Below the pieces are notes generated by a model. The model made no database searches. It was given only the letters and a program-made list of their open reading frames with translations, and was not told the DNA's origin. Below are positions 53,761-62,711 of a DNA stretch of 64,000 nt, in pieces. Made by a program: the position numbers and the translations under genes. Every line of letters starts with the position of its first letter. Within the stretch, counting starts at the first letter, position 1. The DNA comes from Maribacter dokdonensis DSW-8 (lineage in GTDB: Bacteria > Bacteroidota > Bacteroidia > Flavobacteriales > Flavobacteriaceae), in NCBI RefSeq assembly GCF_001447995.1, contig NZ_LDPE01000001.1, positions 186,001 to 250,000 on the forward strand. Reading direction: 5' to 3'.

Positions 53761-55042
53761 AACCCATATCGGTAATCCATTTATCGGCATACATGCCATA
53801 TACTAAGCCCAGTTCATTATCATATACATATTGTTCATCTTTACCGCTGTCAAAATTTACGTTGAAGACAAACACTTTAATTCCTGCATCTCTTAACGAT
53901 AACATTAATTTCTTCTGACTGGAGATTATTCTACGTGATACCGCAGCGTATTTTACATCGTTCACCTTTAAGAAATTAATTTTGTCTCCCTTAATAGCCA
54001 ATAAGGGTTCTTGGGAGATCATGGTATGTATACCGTTTTCAGATGCTTTTTCTACGGCCATAACACTGAACAATTCCATAATTAGTCGGTCCTTATCAAT
54101 AAAAGCATTGGCAAAGGCTAGTGGGTCGTTTACTTTATCAGTTATTAAAGTAGCATCTGGGTGTTGCTTAAACCAAGTATTTATGCCTTCCATATCTAAG
54201 GTGGTATAATCCCCATAGATTTTCTGTTTCATAAATTGGGCATGTGTAGGGGGCAAGGTACCTGTATAATCCGTAAAGCGTGCCCACATGCTCCAATCAT
54301 GTGCCGCTACTAATTTGCCGTCAGAGGTTTCTATAATATCCAGCTCAAAAAACCTGAATCCTTTTTTATAGTTTTCATCTAGGGCGTGTTTAGAATTGGT
54401 AGACTTTACACCATTGATTTCACCACCTGCGTGGGCAATGTAACGATCAATATTGTCTTCAAATTCATAGACCTCTCTTGGAAAATATATGGTAGTGTCC
54501 AATATTGGTGAAGCAATACGTATTTGCTTGGTAATGGAATTATCATCTATTTGCTCAAAAATTTGCCCATCTATATAATGCATAATATATGCTTGTCTTC
54601 CTTTTAATGTACTTAACTGGGGTAGCCCTAAATTGCTAAGTTCCTTCTGGTAGTCTTCTAATTTTGCGTCTGCGGAATCATGTGCCAATATGGCTATGCT
54701 AGCTTTGGCATTCATCATTTCAGTAAGTACTTTAATAAAATCTAGTACATCTTGATCACTACCGTAGGTGTCAAAAGACTTAAATTCTATTTTATGATCG
54801 CCTTGCAAGTGTACTATGGTCAGACCTCGTTCAATGGTTTCGGTTTGTGAACCATAGGTGAAGGTACTACGTTGGTGTGTATTAAAACTGTGGCTGTTGA
54901 GTATAAGTTCTACATTGGTGAAATCATCTACGTAAGCAGTATGCTCTTTTACAGCATGTGCATTTACTTGGTTACCTATTAAAAAAGTTACCAATATCGT
55001 ATATAGTACACTTTTTGTTTTACTGCCGGGGAAACACATCAT
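53750..55042 (-). CDS. secreted GDPD-family phosphodiesterase with ILEI/FAM3-like domain
   Basis: 430 residues. Signal peptide to about residue 29. Residues about 72-162 match the ILEI/FAM3 fold: RGLTIVHL, KSFDTYGS (89-95), a helix, ASIAILAHDSADAKL (115-128), then LSNLGLPQ...GRQAYIMHYIDG. Residues about 200-430 are a glycerophosphodiester phosphodiesterase barrel with His204 (AHAGGE), Glu233-Asp235 (FFELDI) and His248 (VAAHDW). It could remove glycerophosphate groups outside the cell. Convergent with the YaiO gene and overlapping it by 11 bases, with no terminator between. Confidence 0.85.
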   Translation of the reverse strand: MMCFPGSKTKSVLYTILVTFLIGNQVNAHAVKEHTAYVDDFTNVELILNSHSFNTHQRSTFTYGSQTETIERGLTIVHLQGDHKIEFKSFDTYGSDQDVLDFIKVLTEMMNAKASIAILAHDSADAKLEDYQKELSNLGLPQLSTLKGRQAYIMHYIDGQIFEQIDDNSITKQIRIASPILDTTIYFPREVYEFEDNIDRYIAHAGGEINGVKSTNSKHALDENYKKGFRFFELDIIETSDGKLVAAHDWSMWARFTDYTGTLPPTHAQFMKQKIYGDYTTLDMEGINTWFKQHPDATLITDKVNDPLAFANAFIDKDRLIMELFSVMAVEKASENGIHTMISQEPLLAIKGDKINFLKVNDVKYAAVSRRIISSQKKLMLSLRDAGIKVFVFNVNFDSGKDEQYVYDNELGLVYGMYADKWITDMGSKN

Positions 55043-55480
55043 TATATGTATTGTTTTATGTTACTAAAGGTAAAAGATTATACCATACTTAAAGGATTAC
55101 TATAAAAACGCAAATATCACCAAGGTATTGTTACTTGTTATCTTGCTGAAAATCAATCTTTTGCATTAATAAAAATTAAAATATTTCTTAACAATGGCTT
55201 AAAACATATATGAAAGTTAGTATTACGGATGGGTATTAAAAAGTGTCAAATTTGAGGGAAATACCGATTAAGTACCTAAAAATAGGAAGAACTACATTGG
55301 TCGCACCCCTAATAAAACACAGGGTTGAAGGGTATTTTTATGTTTAACAACATATTTAGGTAGTTTTTACAACATATTTAAATTGGTTCACCACATTTTA
55401 TTGTGACAATCTTAACATCATTATATATTTACTATCAAGATATGAAAACCCAAATTAAGATTAACTTTTAAACCTACAAT
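55043..55480. other. 438-base upstream region of the micro-ORFs
   Basis: AT-rich. It holds two exact 12-base direct repeats ACAACATATTTA (55347-55358 and 55369-55380), 22 bases apart, and the promoter at 55401-55431. A possible nine-codon leader (ATG 55442 to TAA 55471) precedes the first micro-ORF. Confidence 0.45.
55401..55431 (+). promoter_or_regulatory. promoter of the micro-ORF pair
   Basis: TTG at 55401-55403 and TATATTTA at 55424-55431 (one mismatch to TAnnTTTG), 20 bases apart as in Bacteroidota promoters. It gives a leader of about 45 bases before the first micro-ORF. Confidence 0.55.
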
Positions 55481-55579
55481 ATGCTTTACGACACCTACGG
55501 TGAAGAATACCTTATTTTTCTTCAAGATTTAAATGAGATTTTAAGTATCAACGAATTAGCTGAGTTGGATTACATGTAA
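55481..55579 (+). CDS. micro-ORF 1 of a paralogous pair
   Basis: A 32-codon frame. Its core YLIFLQDLNEIL aligns with YQNFIQDLNSIL of the next micro-ORF (F, QDLN, IL identical), and both are preceded by the same TTTAAACCTA leader sequence. Two homologous short frames in tandem behind one promoter and before one terminator are unlikely by chance. The product would be a short acidic amphipathic helix without a signal peptide. No family is known to me. Too short for ordinary gene callers. Confidence 0.6.
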   Translation: MLYDTYGEEYLIFLQDLNEILSINELAELDYM

Positions 55580-55616
55580 AATCTACCAAACCAAAACACC
55601 AATAAAATTTAAACCT

Positions 55617-55718
55617 ATGGCACATCAAAACCAAGATTTCTCGTCCTATCAAAATTTCATCCAGGATTTAAATAGTATTCTGGTAAATTTTAATATCAAT
55701 AAACTATCCTATTCTTAG
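55617..55718 (+). CDS. micro-ORF 2 of a paralogous pair
   Basis: A 33-codon frame with core YQNFIQDLNSIL, paralogous to the frame at 55481. The upstream AAATTTAAACCT is shared, so the duplication included part of the leader. It ends 20 bases before the terminator hairpin shared with rpoD. The protein is neutral to slightly acidic and rich in Asn and Ser. Function unknown. Confidence 0.6.
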   Translation: MAHQNQDFSSYQNFIQDLNSILVNFNINKLSYS

Positions 55719-55733
55719 GATGATAAAAAAGCA

Positions 55734-55770
55734 AAAAGAAAGCGCCCGTATAAAACGGGCGCTTTCTTTT
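55734..55770. terminator. strong bidirectional terminator
   Basis: GAAAGCGCCCGT (55738-55749) and ACGGGCGCTTTC (55755-55766) give a 12-base-pair stem with a five-base loop, flanked by A-rich and T-rich tracts. It ends the micro-ORF transcript and, on the other strand, rpoD. Confidence 0.9.
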
Positions 55771-55787
55771 TTAAAACAAAATTATAT

Positions 55788-56651
55788 TTAGCCTAAATAG
55801 GTCTTAAGTAACTTGCTTCTAGAGGCATGTCTTAATTTACGAATTGCCTTTTCTCTAATTTGTCTAACACGTTCCCTTGTCAAATCAAAGGTTTGTCCGA
55901 TCTCTGCCAAGGTCATGGACTGTTGATCACCAATACCGTAATATAGCTTTACTACATCTGCTTCTCTTGGAGATAGGGTGTCTAAAGCTCTATTGATTTC
56001 AGTGTTCAATGATTGCTGCAATAAGATGTTATCCGGTCTTGGAGATTCTCCTGAACGTAATACATCATACAGATTAGAATCTTCGCCTTCACGTAACGGA
56101 GCATCCATAGATACGTGTCTTCCAGAATTTTTCAATGATTGCTTTACTTCAGAAACGGTCATTTCCAATTCTTTGGCAATCTCTTCTGGAGACGGTGGGC
56201 GCTCATGTGCCTGCTCTAAATAAGAAAATGTCTTTTTTATCTTGTTAATGGAACCAATTTTGTTCAATGGTAAACGAACAACTCTAGATTGTTCTGCCAA
56301 AGCTTGCAATATGGATTGTCTGATCCACCAAACGGCATAGGATATAAACTTAAATCCTCTTGTTTCATCAAATCTTTTTGCTGCTTTAACTAAGCCTAAG
56401 TTACCTTCGTTAATTAGATCAGGTAATTTTAGACCCTGATTTTGGTATTGTTTTGCTACGGAAACCACAAATCTTAAGTTGGCCGTGGTCAATTTTTCCA
56501 AAGCTGCTTGACTACCTTCTCGAATCTTCTGCGCTAGTTCTACCTCTTCATTCGCTGTAATCAAATCAATTTTACTGATATCTTGCAAGTATTTATCCAG
56601 TGATTTCGATTCACGATTCGTTACCTGCTTGATAATCTTTAGTTGCCTCAT
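55788..56651 (-). CDS. rpoD: primary-type RNA polymerase sigma factor
   Basis: 287 residues. Region 1.2 ([27 protein letters not shown]), region 2 ([65 protein letters not shown], residues about 53-117), region 3 and region 4.2 ([28 protein letters not shown]). Region 1.1 is absent, as in the short sigma-A of Bacteroidota, which reads TTTG/TAnnTTTG promoters. Single gene with its own terminator. Confidence 0.96.
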   Translation of the reverse strand: MRQLKIIKQVTNRESKSLDKYLQDISKIDLITANEEVELAQKIREGSQAALEKLTTANLRFVVSVAKQYQNQGLKLPDLINEGNLGLVKAAKRFDETRGFKFISYAVWWIRQSILQALAEQSRVVRLPLNKIGSINKIKKTFSYLEQAHERPPSPEEIAKELEMTVSEVKQSLKNSGRHVSMDAPLREGEDSNLYDVLRSGESPRPDNILLQQSLNTEINRALDTLSPREADVVKLYYGIGDQQSMTLAEIGQTFDLTRERVRQIREKAIRKLRHASRSKLLKTYLG

Positions 56652-56823
56652 ATGTGTGTATGGAATTTAGAAGTTGTACAAGTTTACAGTATAGCATTTT
56701 TTATCGTAATAACCTAATGAATAACATCATAGTTCTACACCATTTATTAGCTTTAACAAAGATTTAAGGATTTATGACGTTACATTGGTAAAGCGTATTT
56801 TTGATGTCTTACAGCACATATTT

Positions 56824-57333
56824 ATGAGTAAAAGGGCATTAAAAACACACCTATCCAAATCACCGAAAAAAGCGCTGGAAGAGCAGATATTGGAGTTGTA
56901 CGAGAAATTTCCGGCGGTGAAGACTTACTATGACTTTGCCTTTAACCCTAAAGAGGATAAATTGGTGCAAGATGCCAAGGCAAAAATCTCAAACGAGTAC
57001 TTCCCTTTAAAGAGAAAGCGCCCACGGGCAAGACGATCGGTAGCCCAAAAATTCATCAAACATTTTATTAAGTTAGGGGTAGACCCTCACCTTATTGCTG
57101 ATGTCATGTGCTATAATCTTGAAATTGCACAGACGTTTTCAATGGAGAAAAATGTGCCCGACTCCTTTTTCAAGAGCATGTTGAATTCATTTAATGAGGT
57201 AGTTCACTTTACAAGCGTTCAAGGAATCTTTACTGATTTTAAAGAGCGTATTCTTAAAATTTATACGGAAACCCAAAACCAAAAATGGCCTTATGAAGAA
57301 GAATTTTCTAAAGCCTTGGATATAATTGATTAG
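56824..57333 (+). CDS. DUF6155 family protein
   Basis: 169 residues from ATG 56824 (an in-frame start at 56785 would add 13 residues before the conserved SKRALKTHLSKSPKKALEEQILELYEKFPAVKTYYDFAF segment that opens the family). Helical, basic and soluble; a pair of charged motifs (KRKRPRARRSVAQKFIKHFIKLGVDPHLIADVMCYNLEIA) could bind nucleic acid, which is speculation. Three bases separate it from the next gene, so they form an operon. Confidence 0.82.
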   Translation: MSKRALKTHLSKSPKKALEEQILELYEKFPAVKTYYDFAFNPKEDKLVQDAKAKISNEYFPLKRKRPRARRSVAQKFIKHFIKLGVDPHLIADVMCYNLEIAQTFSMEKNVPDSFFKSMLNSFNEVVHFTSVQGIFTDFKERILKIYTETQNQKWPYEEEFSKALDIID

Positions 57334-57336
57334 CAT

Positions 57337-58266
57337 ATGGCAATAGTTATCATAAGACAAGACAATAAGATAGATCTATGGAAGAATGCATTGCTTAAAG
57401 AGAATAGCTCACTTAAGGTGTACAGCTATCTAGAAGAGCACCCAAAGGAAGATATAACCATGGCCTGTATTTGGAAACATCCAAAAGGTGCTCTGGCAGA
57501 TTACCCAAACTTAAAATGTATTGCCTCTGCAGGGGCAGGGGTAGACTATATTTTTGAAGATGATACCAGACCTAAGAATATTCCCATTACACGTATTGTA
57601 GATCCTTATTTGGCCAGTGACATGTCTGAACATGTTCTGAGTGTACTATTGGCGCATCTTAAAAATTTGAACGCATATAAATTAGATCAGATAGACCATG
57701 TTTGGCAACCTAAGGATTACAAAAGAATTAAGGACGTTACCGTTGGCATTTTAGGTCTTGGCGAATTGGGCGCACTTACTGCCAAAGACCTCACTTCCGT
57801 TGGGTTTAAGGTACAAGGGTGGAGCAGAAGCAAAAAAGACATACAGGGCGTAAAAACTTTTGCAGGTCCGGAGGAAAAGGATTCTTTTTTAATGACTAGT
57901 GATATTTTGGTGTGCCTGCTACCGCTAACTCCGGCAACCGAAGGTATTTTAAATAAAGAATTGTTATCAAAACTTCCTCAAGATGCTTATGTTATTAATG
58001 TTGCCCGAGGGGGACACTTGGTAGATGAGGATCTTTTGGCACTTTTAGACGAGCAACATTTATCAGGGGCTTGTTTAGATGTATACCATACTGAACCCTT
58101 ACCTAAAGACCATCCGTTTTGGAGCCATAAAAAAATACACATGACCCCTCATTACGCCAGTGTATCGGACACCGGTTCGGTTATTCCACAAATTGTAGAA
58201 AACTACAAAAGGTTAGATTCCGGCGAAAAATTGCAGAATCTGGTAGATATGAACAAGGGATATTAA
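57337..58266 (+). CDS. 2-hydroxyacid dehydrogenase, glyoxylate/hydroxypyruvate reductase A type
   Basis: 309 residues. NAD(P)-binding motif VGILGLGELGALTAKDL, catalytic Arg in VINVARGGHLVDEDLL, Glu in DVYHTEPLP and His in HMTPHYASVSD. It matches the GhrA branch, reducing glyoxylate or hydroxypyruvate. The substrate is an inference from the family. Operon with the DUF6155 gene. Confidence 0.92.
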   Translation: MAIVIIRQDNKIDLWKNALLKENSSLKVYSYLEEHPKEDITMACIWKHPKGALADYPNLKCIASAGAGVDYIFEDDTRPKNIPITRIVDPYLASDMSEHVLSVLLAHLKNLNAYKLDQIDHVWQPKDYKRIKDVTVGILGLGELGALTAKDLTSVGFKVQGWSRSKKDIQGVKTFAGPEEKDSFLMTSDILVCLLPLTPATEGILNKELLSKLPQDAYVINVARGGHLVDEDLLALLDEQHLSGACLDVYHTEPLPKDHPFWSHKKIHMTPHYASVSDTGSVIPQIVENYKRLDSGEKLQNLVDMNKGY

Positions 58267-58364
58267 TATTGTGTTTTAAAGTTTTTTATTTCCTATACCC
58301 ATAAAATTCTTATAATTTTATAAGGTTTTTGCATTATTAATCTAAATAAACGCCTACAAACCTT

Positions 58365-59876
58365 TTGAAGTTACATAAAGAGACCGCTGAGAAGACCCTG
58401 TACGATTATCAAGAGGAAGATCTACATACTATTTTTAAGTATCTAGAAGAGAACGGTGATAATTCTAACCTGCTGTACCAACTGCCTACCGGTGGTGGAA
58501 AGACCGTGGTGTTTTCTGAAATAGCCAAGCGCTACATAGCCAAGACCAATAAGAAAGTCATTGTACTAACCCATCGTATAGAACTTAGTCAACAAACCTC
58601 TAGAATGTTGAAAGGGTTTGGGGTAAAGAATAAAATAATTAATAGCGAGGTCAAAGAGTGGCAGGATCAAGATGAGTTCATGTGTTTTGTTGCCATGGTG
58701 GAAACGCTGAACAATAGACTTCAGGAAGAGAAGGTAGAGATCAATAACATTGGTTTGGTCATTATTGATGAGGCGCATTACAATTCTTTCCGCAAACTCT
58801 TTAAGTACTTTGAGAACTCTGTTATACTTGGGGTAACGGCAACGCCTTTAAGCTCCAATATTAAGCTGCCCATGAAAGACAACTATAAAAAGTTGATCGT
58901 GGGCGAGTCTATAGAATCCTTGATTCAGAAAAAATTCTTGGCTAAGGCCAACATGTACAATTATGACGTTAGCTTACAGACCCTAAAATTGGGTATTAGT
59001 GGAGATTATACAGTAAAATCGTCCGATGAGCTTTACGGAAACCATAGCATGTTGAACAAGCTTGTTTCCGCTTACAATGAAATTGCCAAGGGCACCAAAA
59101 CCTTAATTTTCAACAACGGTATCAATACTTCTAGGTACGTTTGTGAAACCTTTAAAAAAGCAGGGTATAACATTCGTCATTTAGATAATAAGAATAATGC
59201 TGCAGAGCGAAAAGAGATTCTAAAATGGTTTAAAGAAACCCCTGATGCCATTTTGACTTCAGTAAGTATTTTGACCACCGGTTTTGATGAACCTAGTGTG
59301 GAGACCATTATTTTGAACCGTGCTACACGTTCATTGACCCTTTATTTTCAAATGATCGGTCGTGGTTCTAGATATCTGCCAAACAAACAGGAATTCAATG
59401 TTATAGATATGGGTAATAATGTTGCCCGTTTTGGACTTTGGAACGCTGGTATAGATTGGCAGGAAATTTTCCATTTTCCAGATTTCTATTTGGAGAATAT
59501 TAAAAATGATGAGGAAATTGAGCGTGAATTCGTGTATGAAATGCCGCCGGACCTAAGGGCGGAGTTTGCAAAATCGACCGACATTGATTTTGACATTAAG
59601 GCGGAATACAAAAAGAGTTTTGCCAACGGTGAAAAATCTAAACTGGTGTTGGAAAAGAGTATTGAGCAACATGCCAAAATATGTGTAGAAAACTCAGAAG
59701 ACGTTTTTGATGCCCGTATTCTTGCGAAAAAATTAAAGGAAGAAATTCAATATCGTGTACGCCAATATTCGTATTGTATTATGAACAATACCAAAAATTA
59801 CAAGGAGTGGTTAGAGGAAGATTATGAGCGTAAACTACGTTCTAAAATCTCTAAACTTTTTGCGGCTAAAATGTAG
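58365..59876 (+). CDS. DEAD/DEAH-box helicase, SF2
   Basis: 503 residues: motif I LPTGGGKTVVFSE, motif Ia VLTHRIELS, motif II IIDEAH, motif III VTATP, motif V TTGFDEP and motif VI QMIGRGSRY, with an acidic C-terminal extension of about 120 residues after DMGNNVARFG. Members of this SSL2/RecQ-like group act on DNA or RNA; the role is unknown. The only standard start is TTG 58365 (in-frame stop at 58347); the family begins close to LYDYQEEDL, so little can be missing. Confidence 0.92.
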   Translation: MKLHKETAEKTLYDYQEEDLHTIFKYLEENGDNSNLLYQLPTGGGKTVVFSEIAKRYIAKTNKKVIVLTHRIELSQQTSRMLKGFGVKNKIINSEVKEWQDQDEFMCFVAMVETLNNRLQEEKVEINNIGLVIIDEAHYNSFRKLFKYFENSVILGVTATPLSSNIKLPMKDNYKKLIVGESIESLIQKKFLAKANMYNYDVSLQTLKLGISGDYTVKSSDELYGNHSMLNKLVSAYNEIAKGTKTLIFNNGINTSRYVCETFKKAGYNIRHLDNKNNAAERKEILKWFKETPDAILTSVSILTTGFDEPSVETIILNRATRSLTLYFQMIGRGSRYLPNKQEFNVIDMGNNVARFGLWNAGIDWQEIFHFPDFYLENIKNDEEIEREFVYEMPPDLRAEFAKSTDIDFDIKAEYKKSFANGEKSKLVLEKSIEQHAKICVENSEDVFDARILAKKLKEEIQYRVRQYSYCIMNNTKNYKEWLEEDYERKLRSKISKLFAAKM

Positions 59877-60042
59877 GGGTAAAGACTAGGTTAGGCATTA
59901 TGATTTAGAATAGGCGTAGTTGCCAATTCTGTATTTAGGTGCACCGTATTTTACGGGATATTGAAAAATGTAGGGTTCGTTACCTATTTACATAGAAGTT
60001 GGTTAATTTCAAGAGCTAGAACCACCAGAACGCTCTCAACTA

Positions 60043-62253
60043 ATGAAAAATCGCTTATTATCACTCACCTTACTTCTAACCATTTTATTTTACGGCATTG
60101 CAGGCTATCACTTTTTAACCGGTTGGCATCCTATTGTCATGATGTTCATTGCCATTATTTTGGGGCTCGTGATCAACATTTTGGTATATGGCACCTTAAA
60201 TGTTCTAGGTAAAAGTTTAAAGCAAATTTCTCTTCACTCTATAACCGCTGTTCTTAGCGCAGTTATTGTTTTTATCATTTTAAAATGTATTGGGTTCGGT
60301 TGGCCTACCTTGTTTTATACTTGCATCATAGTTTTAGGCATACTTTTATGTATTGCGCTATATCAATTTCAATTGAAAAGAAACCTTCTAAATGGTGCCT
60401 TTTTATTGATGCTTTTAGGCGGCACCGGTTATGTATTGTTCGCTCTGGCAAATTCCGGGTCGGACCCTTATGAGAAAGAAGTGCCATTGGCTTTTGCACA
60501 TGACAACTCCTTTCCGCCAAAACCGGTTCCCATACAGAACCCTGCTGCACCTGGTGCGTTCACGGTACAAACGTTTACCTATGGTAGCGGAACGGATGCA
60601 CAACGAGAGGAATTTTCAACCGGCGTAAAGTTTAAAACGACTACTGTTGATGGTTCCCTGTTAATTCCCGATTGGAAGGATAAAAAGAAAAAATGGCGCG
60701 AGCGCTATTGGGGTTTTGGTGCAGAGAATTTTCCATTGAACGGCAGGGTGTATATGCCAGAAGGTGAGGGACCTTTCCCCATTACCCTAATTGTACATGG
60801 TAATCATAGTATGATAGATTACTCCGATGATGGTTATGGTTATTTGGGGAATTTATTAGCGAGTAGGGGAATTATAGCGGTATCCGTAGATGAGAACTTT
60901 TTAAACGGTCATTGGTCTGGCGATTTTAGGGGAAAAGAAATGCCTGCGCGCGCATGGTTATTATTAAAGCACTTGGAGCAATGGAGAACTTGGAACAATC
61001 AAGAGGGTCATGAGCTATCGCAAAAGGTAGATTTGGACAATATCATGCTCGTTGGGCATTCCCGTGGCGGAGAGGCGGTTTCTATTGCTGCAGCGTATAA
61101 TCCGTTACCCTATTTTCCTGATCAGGCTTTGGAAAAATTCAATTTCAATTTTGGAATTAAAGGGGTAGTGGCACTTGCTCCAACGGATTATAGATATGAT
61201 CGTAAGATCATACTGAACAATATAAATTTCTTAAGTATACAGGGCTCTTATGATGCTGATGAAGTGAGCTTTTGGGGTATGAGACCCTACCGTCGGTTAC
61301 AGTACACAGATTCTATTTCCAGGTTTAAGGCCGGGGTGTATATTCACCATGCCAATCACGGTCAATTCAACTCCACTTGGGGAAATTCGGATTTTGGAGC
61401 ACCGTCTAAATGGTTGTTGAATTTAAATCCGCTTTTAAAGGAGGTACAGCAACAAGAAGCTGCCAAGGTATTTATCAGCTCCTTTGCAGAGGCTACGTTG
61501 AAGAATAGGGAAGAATACCACGCCATATTCAAAAATGTTTCCGTTGCCAAACAATGGCTTCCGGTAGAGCATTACCTTACTTCTTTTGAATCCTCTAATT
61601 TTCATACTATTGCTGATTTTGAGGCCGATATTGATATAACTACGGCAAAAGATAGCGCAAAGATAATAGCCACGAATATGGCACTTTGGAAAGAACAAAA
61701 CCTACCTACACGTGATGAAGGTAGCCAAGAGAACAATGCCGTTATCCTGGGATGGGATTATGAAAATGCCACTAATAGTTCCGATAAAGCAAGGTATGAA
61801 ATCTTGCTTTCTGCAGCTGATTCCATCCCTTTTAGAAATACCACAAGTCTGCAGTTTACCCTAGGTGCGGGCAATCACGAATGGTTGGATTTCAATTTGA
61901 CCGATGAGCAAAAAGAAGCAAAAGAAGATGCTGAAGAACGTGAAGTGCCACAGTTGGATTTCTCCATACAGCTTACCGATAAAGCGGGACAAACAAGCAT
62001 GGTAAAAGTGAGCGATATCAAAGGCATAACCAAACCTTTAAAAACCCGCTTTACCAAATTCGGATTCTTGGATAAGGAAATGATCGGTGAAGATTGGGAG
62101 GTGCAATTACAGACCTTTTATATTCCCCTGAAAGCTTTTTCAGAAGCAAATTCAACACTTAAGGTCGATGAGATCACTACGATCAGTTTTATTTTCGACC
62201 AAACGGATTATGGGGTAGTGGTGCTAGATGAAATAGGGGTTTCGGGTGATTAG
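60043..62253 (+). CDS. membrane alpha/beta-hydrolase protein
   Basis: 736 residues. Four or five N-terminal membrane segments (to about residue 135) precede a large periplasmic part with an alpha/beta hydrolase: PITLIVHGNHSM (oxyanion region), nucleophile Ser in LVGHSRGGEAVSIAAAYNP, likely acid in SIQGSYDADEVS and His in VYIHHANHGQFN. A beta-rich C-terminal region (after about 560) resembles a carbohydrate-binding or CUB-like fold but is not recognised with certainty. It may be an esterase or deacetylase acting on surface material. Confidence 0.85.
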   Translation: MKNRLLSLTLLLTILFYGIAGYHFLTGWHPIVMMFIAIILGLVINILVYGTLNVLGKSLKQISLHSITAVLSAVIVFIILKCIGFGWPTLFYTCIIVLGILLCIALYQFQLKRNLLNGAFLLMLLGGTGYVLFALANSGSDPYEKEVPLAFAHDNSFPPKPVPIQNPAAPGAFTVQTFTYGSGTDAQREEFSTGVKFKTTTVDGSLLIPDWKDKKKKWRERYWGFGAENFPLNGRVYMPEGEGPFPITLIVHGNHSMIDYSDDGYGYLGNLLASRGIIAVSVDENFLNGHWSGDFRGKEMPARAWLLLKHLEQWRTWNNQEGHELSQKVDLDNIMLVGHSRGGEAVSIAAAYNPLPYFPDQALEKFNFNFGIKGVVALAPTDYRYDRKIILNNINFLSIQGSYDADEVSFWGMRPYRRLQYTDSISRFKAGVYIHHANHGQFNSTWGNSDFGAPSKWLLNLNPLLKEVQQQEAAKVFISSFAEATLKNREEYHAIFKNVSVAKQWLPVEHYLTSFESSNFHTIADFEADIDITTAKDSAKIIATNMALWKEQNLPTRDEGSQENNAVILGWDYENATNSSDKARYEILLSAADSIPFRNTTSLQFTLGAGNHEWLDFNLTDEQKEAKEDAEEREVPQLDFSIQLTDKAGQTSMVKVSDIKGITKPLKTRFTKFGFLDKEMIGEDWEVQLQTFYIPLKAFSEANSTLKVDEITTISFIFDQTDYGVVVLDEIGVSGD

Positions 62254-62330
62254 TTGTTGGTTGTTGGTTGTTGGTTGATGGTTGATGGTTGACGGTTGAT
62301 GGTTGACGGTTGATGGTTGATGGTTGATGG
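62254..62330 (+). repeat. eleven-unit period-7 array, GTTGATG type
   Basis: Begins at the stop codon of the hydrolase gene: GTTGTTG three times, then GTTGATG and GTTGACG units, eleven heptads in all. Reverse complement of the CAAC-type arrays at 2806 and 30124. Confidence 0.85.
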
Positions 62331-62421
62331 AAATTTAGCTTTGCTAAATTTCATAGAACAAAAAGTCTATACTCTATTTTCTATTTTCTCAATTCTTACT
62401 TAACACATTGTAAAATCAAAC

Positions 62422-62460
62422 TACTTAATACTTAATACTTCGTACTTCGTACTTTGTACC
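62422..62460. repeat. period-7 array, TACTTAA type
   Basis: TACTTAA twice, TACTTCG twice, TACTTTG, TACC. Same family as the arrays between the his genes, 50 kb away. Confidence 0.8.
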
Positions 62461-62609
62461 TGTCAGTCAGTTCGAGTGAATTTCGAGGCACGAGAAATTA
62501 GTATCGAGAACTATTTCGTGTACCAAAGGTTCTAGATACCTGCCCGCCGGCAGGCAGGCACCTTTCTTGTTTCCGCTATGCTTCAACTAAAAAGCCACTC
62601 GAACTGACA
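62461..62609. mobile_element. palindromic MITE-like intergenic element
   Basis: About 149 bases with terminal inverted repeats TCAGTTCGAGTG (62467-62478) and CACTCGAACTGA (62596-62607), extended to TGTCAG at the ends apart from a 4-base TCAG duplication on the left. Inside are a second inverted pair (GTATCGAGAACT at 62501 and GGTTCTAGATAC at 62528) and a GC-rich hairpin CCTGCC...GGCAGG (62539-62554). It carries no gene. I recall similar elements as common in flavobacterial genomes. Confidence 0.7.
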
Positions 62610-62711
62610 ATAGTACTTTATTGATAATCCGTAACATACAATCAACAGATTACCACGTCGCGAAAAGCTCCTTGCAATGAAGTAATAAACTTGCCAACCA
62701 ACAACCATTTC

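Noticed and set aside
62254-62330. GTTGTTGG repeat as a possible continuation of the hydrolase reading frame
   Set aside because: The TAG stop lies at the first repeat unit, and the array matches other non-coding arrays in the window.
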